A DNA stretch of 19,120 nt from SXRF01 sp039808985 (lineage in GTDB: Bacteria; Pseudomonadota; Alphaproteobacteria; Rickettsiales; SXRF01). The DNA lies in assembly GCA_039808985.1 (NCBI GenBank), contig JBDHUC010000036.1:1-19120 (forward strand), in the 5' to 3' direction. Each line of letters opens with the position of its first letter. Position 1 is the stretch's first letter. Under the pieces are notes generated by a model. It worked only from the letters and a program-made list of their open reading frames with translations, made no database searches and was not told the origin of the DNA. Shown piece after piece: positions 7,359 through 14,559 of the stretch. The position numbers were made by a program, and so were the translations under genes.

Positions 7359-8842
7359 GCTGCCGCTCCCTGCGCCTTATTCGCGCTAAATCCTAATAAT
7401 TGCTCCATAAAGTAAGCCGTATTTAAAACCGTCTGCTCATCAAAGGCCTTGCCAATAAGCTGCAAACCTAGTGGCAAGCCATCTTTATTAAGCCCGGCGG
7501 GAATCGAAATCGCAGGCAGCCCTGCAAGCGAGGTAGGCACAGTGAACACGTCATTTAAATACATCTCAACCGGATTGCTTGGTTTATAATCAAAGCCAAA
7601 AGCAGCCGATGGCGCAGTTGGGGTCAATATAACATCGACCTTCTCGAAAGCCTTACGAAAATCCTCGGCAATCAACCAGCGCACACGCTGCGCCTTTTTG
7701 TAATAAGCATCATAATATCCCGCCGATAGGACATAAGTCCCTATCATAATGCGGCGCTTCACTTCCGCGCCAAATCCGGCGGCTCGCGTCTGTTCATACA
7801 TTTCATTAAGGCTTTTATCTCCGCCAACCCGCAGGCCGAAACGCACCCCATCATAACGCGCAAGGTTGGAAGAACATTCCGCTGGCGCAACAATATAATA
7901 AGTAGCCAGCGCATATTTGGTATGCGGAAGCGAAATATCAACAATTTCAGCCCCCGCTTCTTTTAGCAGCCTGATCCCGTTATCCCAAACCTTCGATACA
8001 TCCTCATCTATTCCATCTGGCCTGTATTCCTTAGGGATACCGATTTTTTTACCCTTCACATCCGCCTTTAGCAGCGCCTCGAAATCCGGAACCGGCATGT
8101 TTACAGAGGTAGAATCCTTCTTGTCATATCCGCACATAACCGAAAGCATAATCGCACTGTCGCGCACGTCACGTGTTATTGGCCCAGCCTGGTCAAGCGA
8201 ACTGGCAAAAGCTATGATGCCCCAGCGCGAACAACGGCCATATGTTGGCTTTATGCCTACAATCCCACAGAATGAAGCAGGCTGGCGGATCGAGCCGCCT
8301 GTGTCAGTCCCAAGCGCAATAGGCGCAAGGTTAGCGGCAACTGCCGCCGCCGAACCACCCGAAGAACCACCGGGAACAAGGCTCGCATCGCTGCCATTTT
8401 TTTTCCATGGATTTACAACCTTGCCGTAATAGCTGGTCAGATTACCCGAACCCATGGCAAATTCATCCAGGTTTAATTTACCAAGGATCACCCCGCCCTG
8501 CTTCCAGATATTTTCAGTAACGGTGGATTCATATTGCGGCTTAAAGCCATCAAGTATATGTGATGCAGCAGTCGTAAGAATATCTTTTGTGCAGAACAGG
8601 TCCTTGACTCCAACAGGTATTCCCTCAATCATCCCGCCTTCATTTTTTGCAATCCTGGCATCTGAATTTTTTGCCATTTCCAGCGCCTTATCGCTGGTTA
8701 TGGTAATAAATGCGTTATAATGGGAATTGGTACGCTCAATCTCAGCGATATGTGACTTGGCAAGCTCCACCGCAGAAAATTTCTTTGACTTCAAACCATC
8801 ACGCATCTGCGCAAGTGTCAGGGTATTCAATTTATCAGCCAT
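7355..8842 (-). CDS. gatA: Asp-tRNA(Asn)/Glu-tRNA(Gln) amidotransferase subunit A
   Basis: A 495-aa amidase-signature enzyme that releases ammonia from glutamine for transamidation on GatB. The Ser-cisSer-Lys triad is complete: K80 in GIPVGVKD, S160 in PGGSSGGS and nucleophile S184 in TDTGGSIRQPAS. The rest of the amidase signature (CGIVGIKPTYGRCSRWG) follows, and the C-terminal part ends with PAISIPAGLNKDGLPLGLQLIG. The length is normal. GGAAAG lies just before the ATG as a ribosome site. It begins 34 nt after the 66-aa ORF and runs into gatB with a 4-nt overlap. The presence of gatCAB implies indirect Gln and/or Asn tRNA charging in this organism. Confidence 0.98.
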   Translation of the reverse strand: MADKLNTLTLAQMRDGLKSKKFSAVELAKSHIAEIERTNSHYNAFITITSDKALEMAKNSDARIAKNEGGMIEGIPVGVKDLFCTKDILTTAASHILDGFKPQYESTVTENIWKQGGVILGKLNLDEFAMGSGNLTSYYGKVVNPWKKNGSDASLVPGGSSGGSAAAVAANLAPIALGTDTGGSIRQPASFCGIVGIKPTYGRCSRWGIIAFASSLDQAGPITRDVRDSAIMLSVMCGYDKKDSTSVNMPVPDFEALLKADVKGKKIGIPKEYRPDGIDEDVSKVWDNGIRLLKEAGAEIVDISLPHTKYALATYYIVAPAECSSNLARYDGVRFGLRVGGDKSLNEMYEQTRAAGFGAEVKRRIMIGTYVLSAGYYDAYYKKAQRVRWLIAEDFRKAFEKVDVILTPTAPSAAFGFDYKPSNPVEMYLNDVFTVPTSLAGLPAISIPAGLNKDGLPLGLQLIGKAFDEQTVLNTAYFMEQLLGFSANKAQGAAA

Positions 8843-8876
8843 ATTTTCTTTCCGTTATTTTTATTCAGGATTATTT

Positions 8877-9077
8877 TTACATTATGTGCAGAAGCGCGTT
8901 TTGCAGGCGGCGAAGCGTGGTTTCAATATCTTCGATTACATTATCGCGCAATTCTTCAGTCGGCGGGGTTTTTGATTCTATCATACCTTTCAGGCGCTCA
9001 TTGATACGTAATATTTCATTGGCGGCATACTCGGCGATAAAAGTCTTGTCATCCATATTATCCCCGTCGTTTTCCAT
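8877..9077 (-). CDS. 66-aa hypothetical protein between gatC and gatA
   Basis: A 66-aa acidic, helical protein that I do not recognise. Its body (about 9-66) reads as two amphipathic helices, the second being EELRDNVIEDIETTLRRLQNALLHIM, joined by a short KTPPT linker, suggesting a helical hairpin or coiled coil. It has a proper Shine-Dalgarno: GGAG, 9 nt before the ATG, placed over the gatC stop codon. It lies 6 nt after gatC and 34 nt before gatA, so it is co-transcribed with the amidotransferase. An internal ATG at codon 8 is an alternative start. A link to GatCAB assembly is possible from position alone. Confidence 0.7.
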   Translation of the reverse strand: MENDGDNMDDKTFIAEYAANEILRINERLKGMIESKTPPTEELRDNVIEDIETTLRRLQNALLHIM

Positions 9078-9083
9078 ATGATA

Positions 9084-9371
9084 TTACTCCATAACCTTAG
9101 GAACTACAAAACAGCCATAATCGCTCTCCGGCGCATTTTTTATGATGGCTGCCTGCTGGTTACCATCAGCGACAATATCCTTACGCAACGGCAGCTTTAT
9201 CTGAGAAACCGAAGTCATAAGCGGCACACCATCTGTATTGACCTCCGATAGCTGCTCCACCCATTGCAGGATTTTCGAGATCTCGCTGGCATAATGCACC
9301 TTCTCTTCCTCGCTCACATTTATGCGCGCAAGCTTTGCTATCTTAGCAACAGCTTTTGTATCTATAGTCAT
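9084..9371 (-). CDS. gatC: Asp-tRNA(Asn)/Glu-tRNA(Gln) amidotransferase subunit C
   Basis: A 95-aa protein, the standard GatC length. It is a small belt-like subunit that holds GatA and GatB together. Characteristic sequences are MTIDTKAVAKIAKLARINVS at the N-terminus, EISKILQWVEQLSEVNTDGV in the middle (the ILxWVEQLxEVDTxGV motif) and the C-terminal ESDYGCFVVPKVME. The frame is open upstream to 9482, but that extension (37 residues, YTHTYTNA-like) has no family counterpart and runs through the intergenic repeats. AGGA, 8 nt before the ATG at 9371, supports the short form. It is the first gene of the gat operon and divergent from ruvX. Confidence 0.96.
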   Translation of the reverse strand: MTIDTKAVAKIAKLARINVSEEEKVHYASEISKILQWVEQLSEVNTDGVPLMTSVSQIKLPLRKDIVADGNQQAAIIKNAPESDYGCFVVPKVME

Positions 9372-9393
9372 TTTTATTCCTAATATTTTAATG

Positions 9394-9423
9394 TTGGCGT
9401 TAGTGTAGGTGTGAGTATATAAA
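9394..9423 (+). promoter_or_regulatory. candidate promoter of the ruvX-plsY-dprA-topA unit
   Basis: TTGGCG (9394-9399) and TATAAA (9418-9423) are 18 nt apart, with TATATA at 9416-9421 as an alternative -10. They lie about 42 nt before the ruvX ATG in the only gap upstream of this plus-strand gene run. I found no equally good match for the divergent gat promoter in the same 93 bp. Confidence 0.4.
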
Positions 9424-9449
9424 TAGCCATCACTAACACTGGCACTAAC
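9399..9449. other. imperfect inverted repeat in the gatC-ruvX divergent region
   Basis: GTTAGTG (9399-9405) is complementary to CACTAAC, which occurs twice (9431-9437 and 9443-9449). The wider arms (9399-9415 against 9431-9449) stay partly complementary around an AT-rich loop containing TATATAAATA. The loop overlaps the candidate ruvX -10 box. It could be an operator or a hairpin in either leader. Confidence 0.35.
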
Positions 9450-9464
9450 TAATAGTTTATATAA

Positions 9465-9935
9465 ATGCTTATAGAAAACCAAGAGGAATTTAGCAGAAAC
9501 CTGCCAGCAGATGGGCGCGTGCTGGGACTTGATGTCGGAGAAACCACTATTGGCCTGGCTTTAAGCGATATACGCCGCAGCATAGCCAGCCCGCTTTTCA
9601 CCATAGAACGCACTAAATTCAGCAAGGATATTGACAGGCTGGAAGCAGCCATTGCAGAAAACAAAATATCCGGGCTGGTTATAGGCTATCCCATAAATAT
9701 GGATGGCAGCCTTGGCCCACGCACGCAATCTACCAGGACTTTTGTATCAAATCTGGGCAAGCGGATAAATCTTCCCATGCTGCTGTGGGATGAGAGGCTT
9801 TCCACTATGGCTGTAGAGCGCATGATGCTTGAAGCTGATATGTCGCGCAGGCGACGCTCGGAACTGGTGGACAAATTAGCAGCAAGCTATATGCTGCAAG
9901 GCTATCTCGATAACGCAAGAAATAGCAGGGCATGA
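9465..9935 (+). CDS. ruvX: Holliday junction resolvase-like protein RuvX/YqgF
   Basis: A 156-aa RNase H-fold protein. In bacteria this family acts in 16S rRNA 5'/3' processing and is also proposed as a Holliday junction nuclease. Visible motifs are LGLDVGETTIGLALSD (20-35) with catalytic D23, VIGYPINMDGSLGPRTQ (72-88), LLWDERLSTMAVERMM (106-121) and the final SELVDKLAASYMLQGYL with acidic D136. The length is slightly long because of a 15-residue N-terminal lead. The ATG at 9465 has no clear Shine-Dalgarno. It is the first gene of the plus-strand run, 7 nt before plsY. Confidence 0.95.
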   Translation: MLIENQEEFSRNLPADGRVLGLDVGETTIGLALSDIRRSIASPLFTIERTKFSKDIDRLEAAIAENKISGLVIGYPINMDGSLGPRTQSTRTFVSNLGKRINLPMLLWDERLSTMAVERMMLEADMSRRRRSELVDKLAASYMLQGYLDNARNSRA

Positions 9936-9942
9936 ATTCATA

Positions 9943-10539
9943 ATGGAAATAGATTGGTTTTTTGGCACTTTCATTATCGCATATTTCCTGGGGTCCATTC
10001 CTTTTGGCCTGATACTGACAAAAATATCCGGCGCCGGTGATTTAAGGAAAGTAGGCTCAGGCAATATCGGCGCAACCAACGTGCTGCGCACCGGGCGCAA
10101 AGGCCTGGCCCTGGCGACACTTCTTTGCGACCTGCTTAAAGGCGTAGCCGCCGTACTTATAGCCCGGTATCTTTACGGAGATTATATTGCAATGCTTGCT
10201 GCGCTCTTTGTTGTTCTTGGGCATGTATTCCCCATCTGGTTACGCTTCCATGGCGGCAAAGGGGTTGCCACAACATTTGGCGCTTTTTTCGCCCTTGATT
10301 GGGAATTCGGGCTTATAATCTGCGCAATCTGGCTTATGGTGTTTTTCATAACACGCTTCTCTTCATTATCGGCAATTATGAGCATCTGCTACTCACCTGT
10401 AATTGCCTATTTGATGGATGGTTATTTAACTGCGCTTTTATGCCTAAGCATAGCCGGTATAATTATTTTCAGCCACCGCCAAAATATAATGCGCCTTATA
10501 AGCGGAACCGAACTATCATTCAGGAAAAAAATATTATGA
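9943..10539 (+). CDS. plsY: glycerol-3-phosphate acyltransferase PlsY
   Basis: A 198-aa integral membrane enzyme that transfers an acyl group from acyl-phosphate to glycerol-3-phosphate, the first committed step of phospholipid synthesis. The PlsY signatures are present: GSIPFG (17-22), VGSGNIGATNVLR (37-49) and the HGGKGVATTFG loop (103-113). The sequence alternates these loops with five or so hydrophobic helices, and the length is typical. The next gene, dprA, starts in its stop codon (ATGA, 10536-10539). The block plsY-dprA-topA-rnr is a common alphaproteobacterial arrangement. Confidence 0.97.
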   Translation: MEIDWFFGTFIIAYFLGSIPFGLILTKISGAGDLRKVGSGNIGATNVLRTGRKGLALATLLCDLLKGVAAVLIARYLYGDYIAMLAALFVVLGHVFPIWLRFHGGKGVATTFGAFFALDWEFGLIICAIWLMVFFITRFSSLSAIMSICYSPVIAYLMDGYLTALLCLSIAGIIIFSHRQNIMRLISGTELSFRKKIL

Positions 10540-11678
10540 CTTACCCATCACTTGCAAATGAAGACCTGCTCGATGCGCTCCAGCTTATACGCACACTTAA
10601 TGTCGGCCCTGTCACTTTTTTCAATTTGATACATCGCTTCGGCACAGCAAAAAAATCCCTGTCTGCCCTTCCAGAATTATCAAGGCGCGGCGGAAGCAAA
10701 ATAGGCCTTGTACCTTTCCTGCGTGAAATGGCCGAAAAAGAAATCGAATCCTGCGAAAAATTTGGCGCCAGGATGGTTCTCTATGGAAGCTCTGATTACC
10801 CGGCGCTACTGAACAATATATCCGACCCGCCGCCTGTAATTACAGTGCGCGGGAATTCATCGCTTTGGAAAGACAAGGTTTCAATCGCAATTGTAGGCGC
10901 GCGCAATGCTTCGGCAATCGGCTGCCAGCTAGCGCAAAGGCTTGCCAGGGAAATTGGCGTCAAAGACACTTTAATAGTGTCGGGCCTTGCCAGGGGAATC
11001 GACACTTTCGCGCATAAAGGCTCGCTTGCTTCCGGCACCGTTGCCGTAATCGCAGGTGGAATAAATAACATATACCCACCTGAGAATGAAGCATTATACC
11101 AGCAGATTTTTGAGCAGGGCGCAGTCATCAGTGAACAGCCTTTCGGCGGCCTGCCTTATGCCGGAAGCTTCCCGGGGCGCAACCGCATAATCGCGGGAAT
11201 GTCAGTTGGAACACTGGTGGTGGAGGCATCACCAAAATCCGGTTCGTTGATTACCGCCCGTTTTGCGCTGGAAAACAACCGTGAGGTTTTCGCAGTTCCA
11301 GGCTCACCTCTTGACCCTCGCTCAAAAGGTTGCAACCAGCTTATAAAGCAAGGGGCTACCATGGTGGAATCAGCCCAGGATGTTCTCGATGGCATAGCTC
11401 ATGCACGCAGGCATAAACTATTTGAGATGCCACCTGCGAAATTTACCAACATACCATTTATCGAATCGTTAAATGAAGATGAACTGGTCGGATTACGCAA
11501 AAAAATCATTGGTAAATTAAGCGTTTATGCAGTTTCTATTGACGAACTGGTCGAACAGTGCGATAGCTCAGTCCCTGCAATGCAAACTATATTGCTGGAA
11601 TTGGAACTCGCAGGGCGAGTAAAGCGCAGCGCAGGAAACAAGGTTTGTTTAATAAATCCGATAGAAGAAGTGGCGTAA
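10536..11678 (+). CDS. dprA: DNA-processing protein DprA
   Basis: A 380-aa protein starting at the ATG that overlaps the plsY stop by 4 nt; the open frame extends further up but overlaps plsY wholly. DprA binds incoming single-stranded DNA during transformation and loads RecA. The N-terminal helix-hairpin-helix/SAM-like part is at about 8-60. The Rossmann-like core follows: IAIVGARNAS (117-126), VSGLARGIDTFAHKGSL (148-164), GGINNIYPPEN (174-184), SEQPFGGLPYAGSFPGRNR (199-217) and the SGSLITARFALE motif (235-246). A C-terminal winged-helix (DML1-like) domain is at about 315-378. All conserved motifs are intact, so the gene looks functional, though DprA alone does not show that the cell is competent. 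Confidence 0.96.
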   Translation: MTYPSLANEDLLDALQLIRTLNVGPVTFFNLIHRFGTAKKSLSALPELSRRGGSKIGLVPFLREMAEKEIESCEKFGARMVLYGSSDYPALLNNISDPPPVITVRGNSSLWKDKVSIAIVGARNASAIGCQLAQRLAREIGVKDTLIVSGLARGIDTFAHKGSLASGTVAVIAGGINNIYPPENEALYQQIFEQGAVISEQPFGGLPYAGSFPGRNRIIAGMSVGTLVVEASPKSGSLITARFALENNREVFAVPGSPLDPRSKGCNQLIKQGATMVESAQDVLDGIAHARRHKLFEMPPAKFTNIPFIESLNEDELVGLRKKIIGKLSVYAVSIDELVEQCDSSVPAMQTILLELELAGRVKRSAGNKVCLINPIEEVA

Positions 11679-11684
11679 GAATCA

Positions 11685-14324
11685 GTGAATAATGTTGTAG
11701 TCGTAGAATCACCGTCTAAAGCAAAAACGATAAATAAATATCTTGGCAATGATTACACTGTGCTGGCGTCATTTGGCCATGTGCGCGACCTGCCAAGTAA
11801 AGATGGCTCGGTAAAACCCGATGAAGATTTCTCGATGATATATGTGGTCGATGATGATGCGAAAAAGCACCTGTCCGCCATCGCAAAGGCCGTAAAATCA
11901 GCCGACAATTTGTTTCTTGCAACCGACCCTGACCGCGAAGGTGAAGCAATTTCATGGCACGTTCTTGAAGCCCTGAAGGATTCCAAATCAATAGGTAAAA
12001 ACTTAAATGTCGGGCGCGTTACATTTCATGAAATAACAAAAAAATCCATCATCGAAGCTTTCAAGCACCCGCGCTCCATTGACATGGATATGGTAAACGC
12101 GCAGCAGGCGCGGCGTGCATTAGATTATCTTGTTGGCTTCACATTATCGCCTGTCCTATGGCGTAAACTTCCCGGCAGCAAATCGGCAGGGCGTGTGCAG
12201 TCGGTTGCGTTGCGCCTTATATGCGAGCGCGACGGAGAAATCGAGCAGTTCGTATCGCGTGAATACTGGGATATAAAAGCACAGCTTACAGCGGAAAAAG
12301 GCGCAGCACTGCCTGCCCGTCTTATAGAATATAAGGGCGAGAAGATTGAAAAATTCTCGATAACCGATGGAACGCAGGCAGAAAAAATTGCCGCCGATTT
12401 GCGCACAAAGAATTACAGCGTGGCAACCCTGGAAGAAAAGCAGGTTCGCCGCCACCCTGCCCCTCCTTTTACAACCTCTACCTTACAGCAGGAAGCAGCA
12501 CGCAAATGTGGCTTTGGCGCAAAAAAAACAATGCAGCTAGCCCAGAAACTATATGAAGACGGGCTTATAACCTATATGCGTACTGACGGCATAAACGTGT
12601 CGCAGGAAGCAATAAATGAGGCGCGCAGCCATATCGGCAAGGCTTATGGCAATGAATATGTACCAAACGCACCACGCCAGTATAAGAATAAAGCCAAGAA
12701 CGCGCAGGAAGCGCATGAGGCTGTGCGTCCCACTGATATTACTCTCACACCGCAAAAATCCGGCCTATCGGCGGAAGCGGCTAAGCTTTACGAACTCATC
12801 TGGAAGCGCATGGTTGCAAGCCAGATGGAATCGGCATTATTTGATCAGCTTATAGTGGATATTGCCGCCAGCGACAATCAGGCAGTGCTGCGTACCAGCG
12901 GTTCAGTCGTAAAATTCGATGGCTTCCTGAAGCTTTATCAGGAAGGAAGTGACGATGAAGAAGATGAAGACAACGCTAAACTTCCCACTCTGAAAAAAGG
13001 TGAAAAACTTGCCGTTAATGAAGTGAAACCAGAGCAGCATTTCACCGAACCACCACCGCGCTACTCAGAAGCAAGCCTTGTTAAAAAACTCGAAGAACTC
13101 GGCATTGGCAGGCCATCAACCTATGCTTCCATAATTTCAGTATTGCAGGACCGTGGCTATGTAAAGCTCGACAAAAAACGTTTTATAGCCGAATCGCTGG
13201 GTCGGCTGGTAAATGCGTTTTTAGTCAGCTTTTTTGAGCGCTACGTTGAATATGGTTTCACTGCCGACTTAGAAACCCAGCTTGATGATGTATCGGCTGG
13301 CGAGCGCAACTGGAAACAGGTGCTGCGCGATTTCTGGATAGATTTTATCGCCAAAATAGATGAAAGCAAACAACTCACTGTTTCGCAGGTTTTAGAGGCT
13401 CTTGATACATTGCTCGCATCTTACGCCTTCGGACAGGCATCCTCTGATAAAAACGCTAAAGACCCCCGCGCCTGCCCTGCTTGCGGCAAAGGCCGCCTAG
13501 GGCTTAAAATCGGACGTTTTGGGCCTTATATAGCCTGCTCTAATTACCCGGAATGCAACCATAAAGCCCAGCTTGGTGAACTTACTGCGCCTGCCCAGCT
13601 TGATGAAAATGGCGAGGAATTTAAACTCCCAAAAACCCTTGGGCAAGATCCTGCAAGCGGCGAGGATATAACACTTCGCAAAGGGCCTTACGGCGTATAT
13701 GTGCAGGTCGGAGAAGGCAAAGCACCAAAACGCGCAAGCCTGCTTAAATACATGCGCGCAGAAAACATGACTCTGGAAATTGCCCTGCAACTCCTATCCC
13801 TTCCGCGTGAACTGGGAAAACATCCCGACAGCGGAAAACCTATAGTAGCCAATAACGGTAAATTCGGTCCTTACTTGCTGCATGACGGAAAATTCACTAC
13901 CCTGCCAGCAAGTGAAGACCTGCTTACCATCGGCATTAACCGCGCAGTGGAAGTAATGGCCCAGGCACCACAAAAAGGTGCTGCCAATGTAGCGCTTAAA
14001 TCACTCGGCAAGCACCCGGATGACGGCGGTGAAGTTGCAATCTTCAAGGGCCGTTACGGCGATTATATAAAACATGGGAAAATCAACGCCACCTTGCCTA
14101 AAGGTGCGGCTATAGAAAACTTCACACTAGAAGATGCGCTGCCGCTGCTGGCTGCCAGGGTAGATGCACCATCTGGTAAAAAGAAATTCGGCAAAAAAAC
14201 CGCTGCGCCAAAAGCCAAAGCCGAAAAACCGGTAGCAAAGGAAAAGAAAGCGGCTCCCGTTAAAAAACCAGTGGCGAAAAAAGCCACGGCCAAGAAAGCG
14301 CCAGCTAAAAAGAAGGTCGGATAA
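11685..14324 (+). CDS. topA: DNA topoisomerase I
   Basis: An 879-aa type IA topoisomerase that relaxes negative supercoils. It starts at GTG 11685 (NNVVVVESPSKAK), and no in-frame ATG fits. The Toprim domain has E8 and the DPDREGEAISWH motif with D81 and D83. The catalytic tyrosine is Y297 in GLITYMRTDGINVS. Further core motifs are QARRALDYLVGFTLSPVLW and GIGRPSTYASIISVLQDRGY. The C-terminal region has a single four-cysteine zinc finger (C597, C600, C618, C624), then three topoisomerase C-terminal repeats with LGxxPxSG...G.YGxY patterns. A Lys/Ala-rich tail (about 835-879) like those of other alphaproteobacterial TopA proteins ends the protein. It begins 6 nt after dprA, in the same transcription unit. 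Confidence 0.98.
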   Translation: MNNVVVVESPSKAKTINKYLGNDYTVLASFGHVRDLPSKDGSVKPDEDFSMIYVVDDDAKKHLSAIAKAVKSADNLFLATDPDREGEAISWHVLEALKDSKSIGKNLNVGRVTFHEITKKSIIEAFKHPRSIDMDMVNAQQARRALDYLVGFTLSPVLWRKLPGSKSAGRVQSVALRLICERDGEIEQFVSREYWDIKAQLTAEKGAALPARLIEYKGEKIEKFSITDGTQAEKIAADLRTKNYSVATLEEKQVRRHPAPPFTTSTLQQEAARKCGFGAKKTMQLAQKLYEDGLITYMRTDGINVSQEAINEARSHIGKAYGNEYVPNAPRQYKNKAKNAQEAHEAVRPTDITLTPQKSGLSAEAAKLYELIWKRMVASQMESALFDQLIVDIAASDNQAVLRTSGSVVKFDGFLKLYQEGSDDEEDEDNAKLPTLKKGEKLAVNEVKPEQHFTEPPPRYSEASLVKKLEELGIGRPSTYASIISVLQDRGYVKLDKKRFIAESLGRLVNAFLVSFFERYVEYGFTADLETQLDDVSAGERNWKQVLRDFWIDFIAKIDESKQLTVSQVLEALDTLLASYAFGQASSDKNAKDPRACPACGKGRLGLKIGRFGPYIACSNYPECNHKAQLGELTAPAQLDENGEEFKLPKTLGQDPASGEDITLRKGPYGVYVQVGEGKAPKRASLLKYMRAENMTLEIALQLLSLPRELGKHPDSGKPIVANNGKFGPYLLHDGKFTTLPASEDLLTIGINRAVEVMAQAPQKGAANVALKSLGKHPDDGGEVAIFKGRYGDYIKHGKINATLPKGAAIENFTLEDALPLLAARVDAPSGKKKFGKKTAAPKAKAEKPVAKEKKAAPVKKPVAKKATAKKAPAKKKVG

Positions 14325-14329
14325 GCTAA

Positions 14330-14357
14330 TTGAATATTGTGTTAATTAGTGTATAAT
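14330..14357 (+). promoter_or_regulatory. candidate sigma70 promoter upstream of rnr
   Basis: TTGAAT (14330-14335) and a perfect TATAAT (14352-14357) are 16 nt apart, just after the topA stop. An inverted repeat, CTAATTGAA (14326-14334) with GTTAATTAG (14341-14349), overlaps the -35 box and spacer. It could act as an operator or a weak topA terminator. Transcription would run through the DUF5615-like remnant into rnr. Confidence 0.5.
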
Positions 14358-14397
14358 CCGCTTATGATATTACAAGCCGCTGAACAATCCTTATTAC

Positions 14398-14559
14398 ATG
14401 TGCATACTCATTGATGAGTGCGTTCCACGCCGTTTTATCAGCATATTTTCGGAATATAAGGCAGCAACTAATAGTTATGATGATTTGCTTTCTTTAGTTC
14501 CCTCTATTAACGCTACGCTGATAACAATTAAACCAAGTAGCATTTATGCCATCGAATAA
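14398..14559 (+). pseudogene. internally deleted DUF5615 (PIN-like) remnant
   Basis: A 53-codon ORF. The N-terminus reads MCILIDECVPRRFISIFSEY, matching the start of DUF5615/Mut7-C-like PIN-fold proteins (xxLIDECxPRxL...F). The rest, ATNSYDDLLSLVP then INATLITIKPSSIYAIE, matches the end of the same family (a NRLxxLxPLxP...L..IxPGxxxxI pattern). The roughly 50 residues between, which carry the remaining acidic positions, are missing, yet the frame is kept. Such genes are often the toxin-like half of a pair with DUF433. No partner is visible: the 16-codon ORF before it (14364-14414) is not recognisable. The end overlaps the rnr start by 14 nt. The family match is from memory of the family pattern. 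Confidence 0.55.

Noticed and set aside
7917..8429. 170-codon plus-strand ORF antisense to gatA
   Set aside because: It is a shadow of a fully conserved gatA frame, with a Pro/Ser-rich composition and no motifs.
9372..9482. N-terminal extension of gatC (132 aa from 9482)
   Set aside because: The extension overlaps the ruvX start, is encoded by the intergenic repeats and has no GatC counterpart; the ATG at 9371 with AGGA gives the normal 95 aa.
10299..10535. Long N-terminal extension of dprA into plsY
   Set aside because: It is an out-of-frame reading of plsY; the ATG at 10536 overlapping the plsY stop gives the standard DprA start.
14185..14324. Lys/Ala-rich repetitive topA tail, considered as a fused histone H1-like protein
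   Set aside because: Basic low-complexity tails are usual in alphaproteobacterial topoisomerase I and need no fusion to explain them.
14364..14414. 16-codon ORF before the DUF5615-like remnant, considered as a leader peptide or DUF433 antitoxin fragment
   Set aside because: It is too short and shows no recognisable DUF433 residues or attenuator hairpin; it is probably chance.
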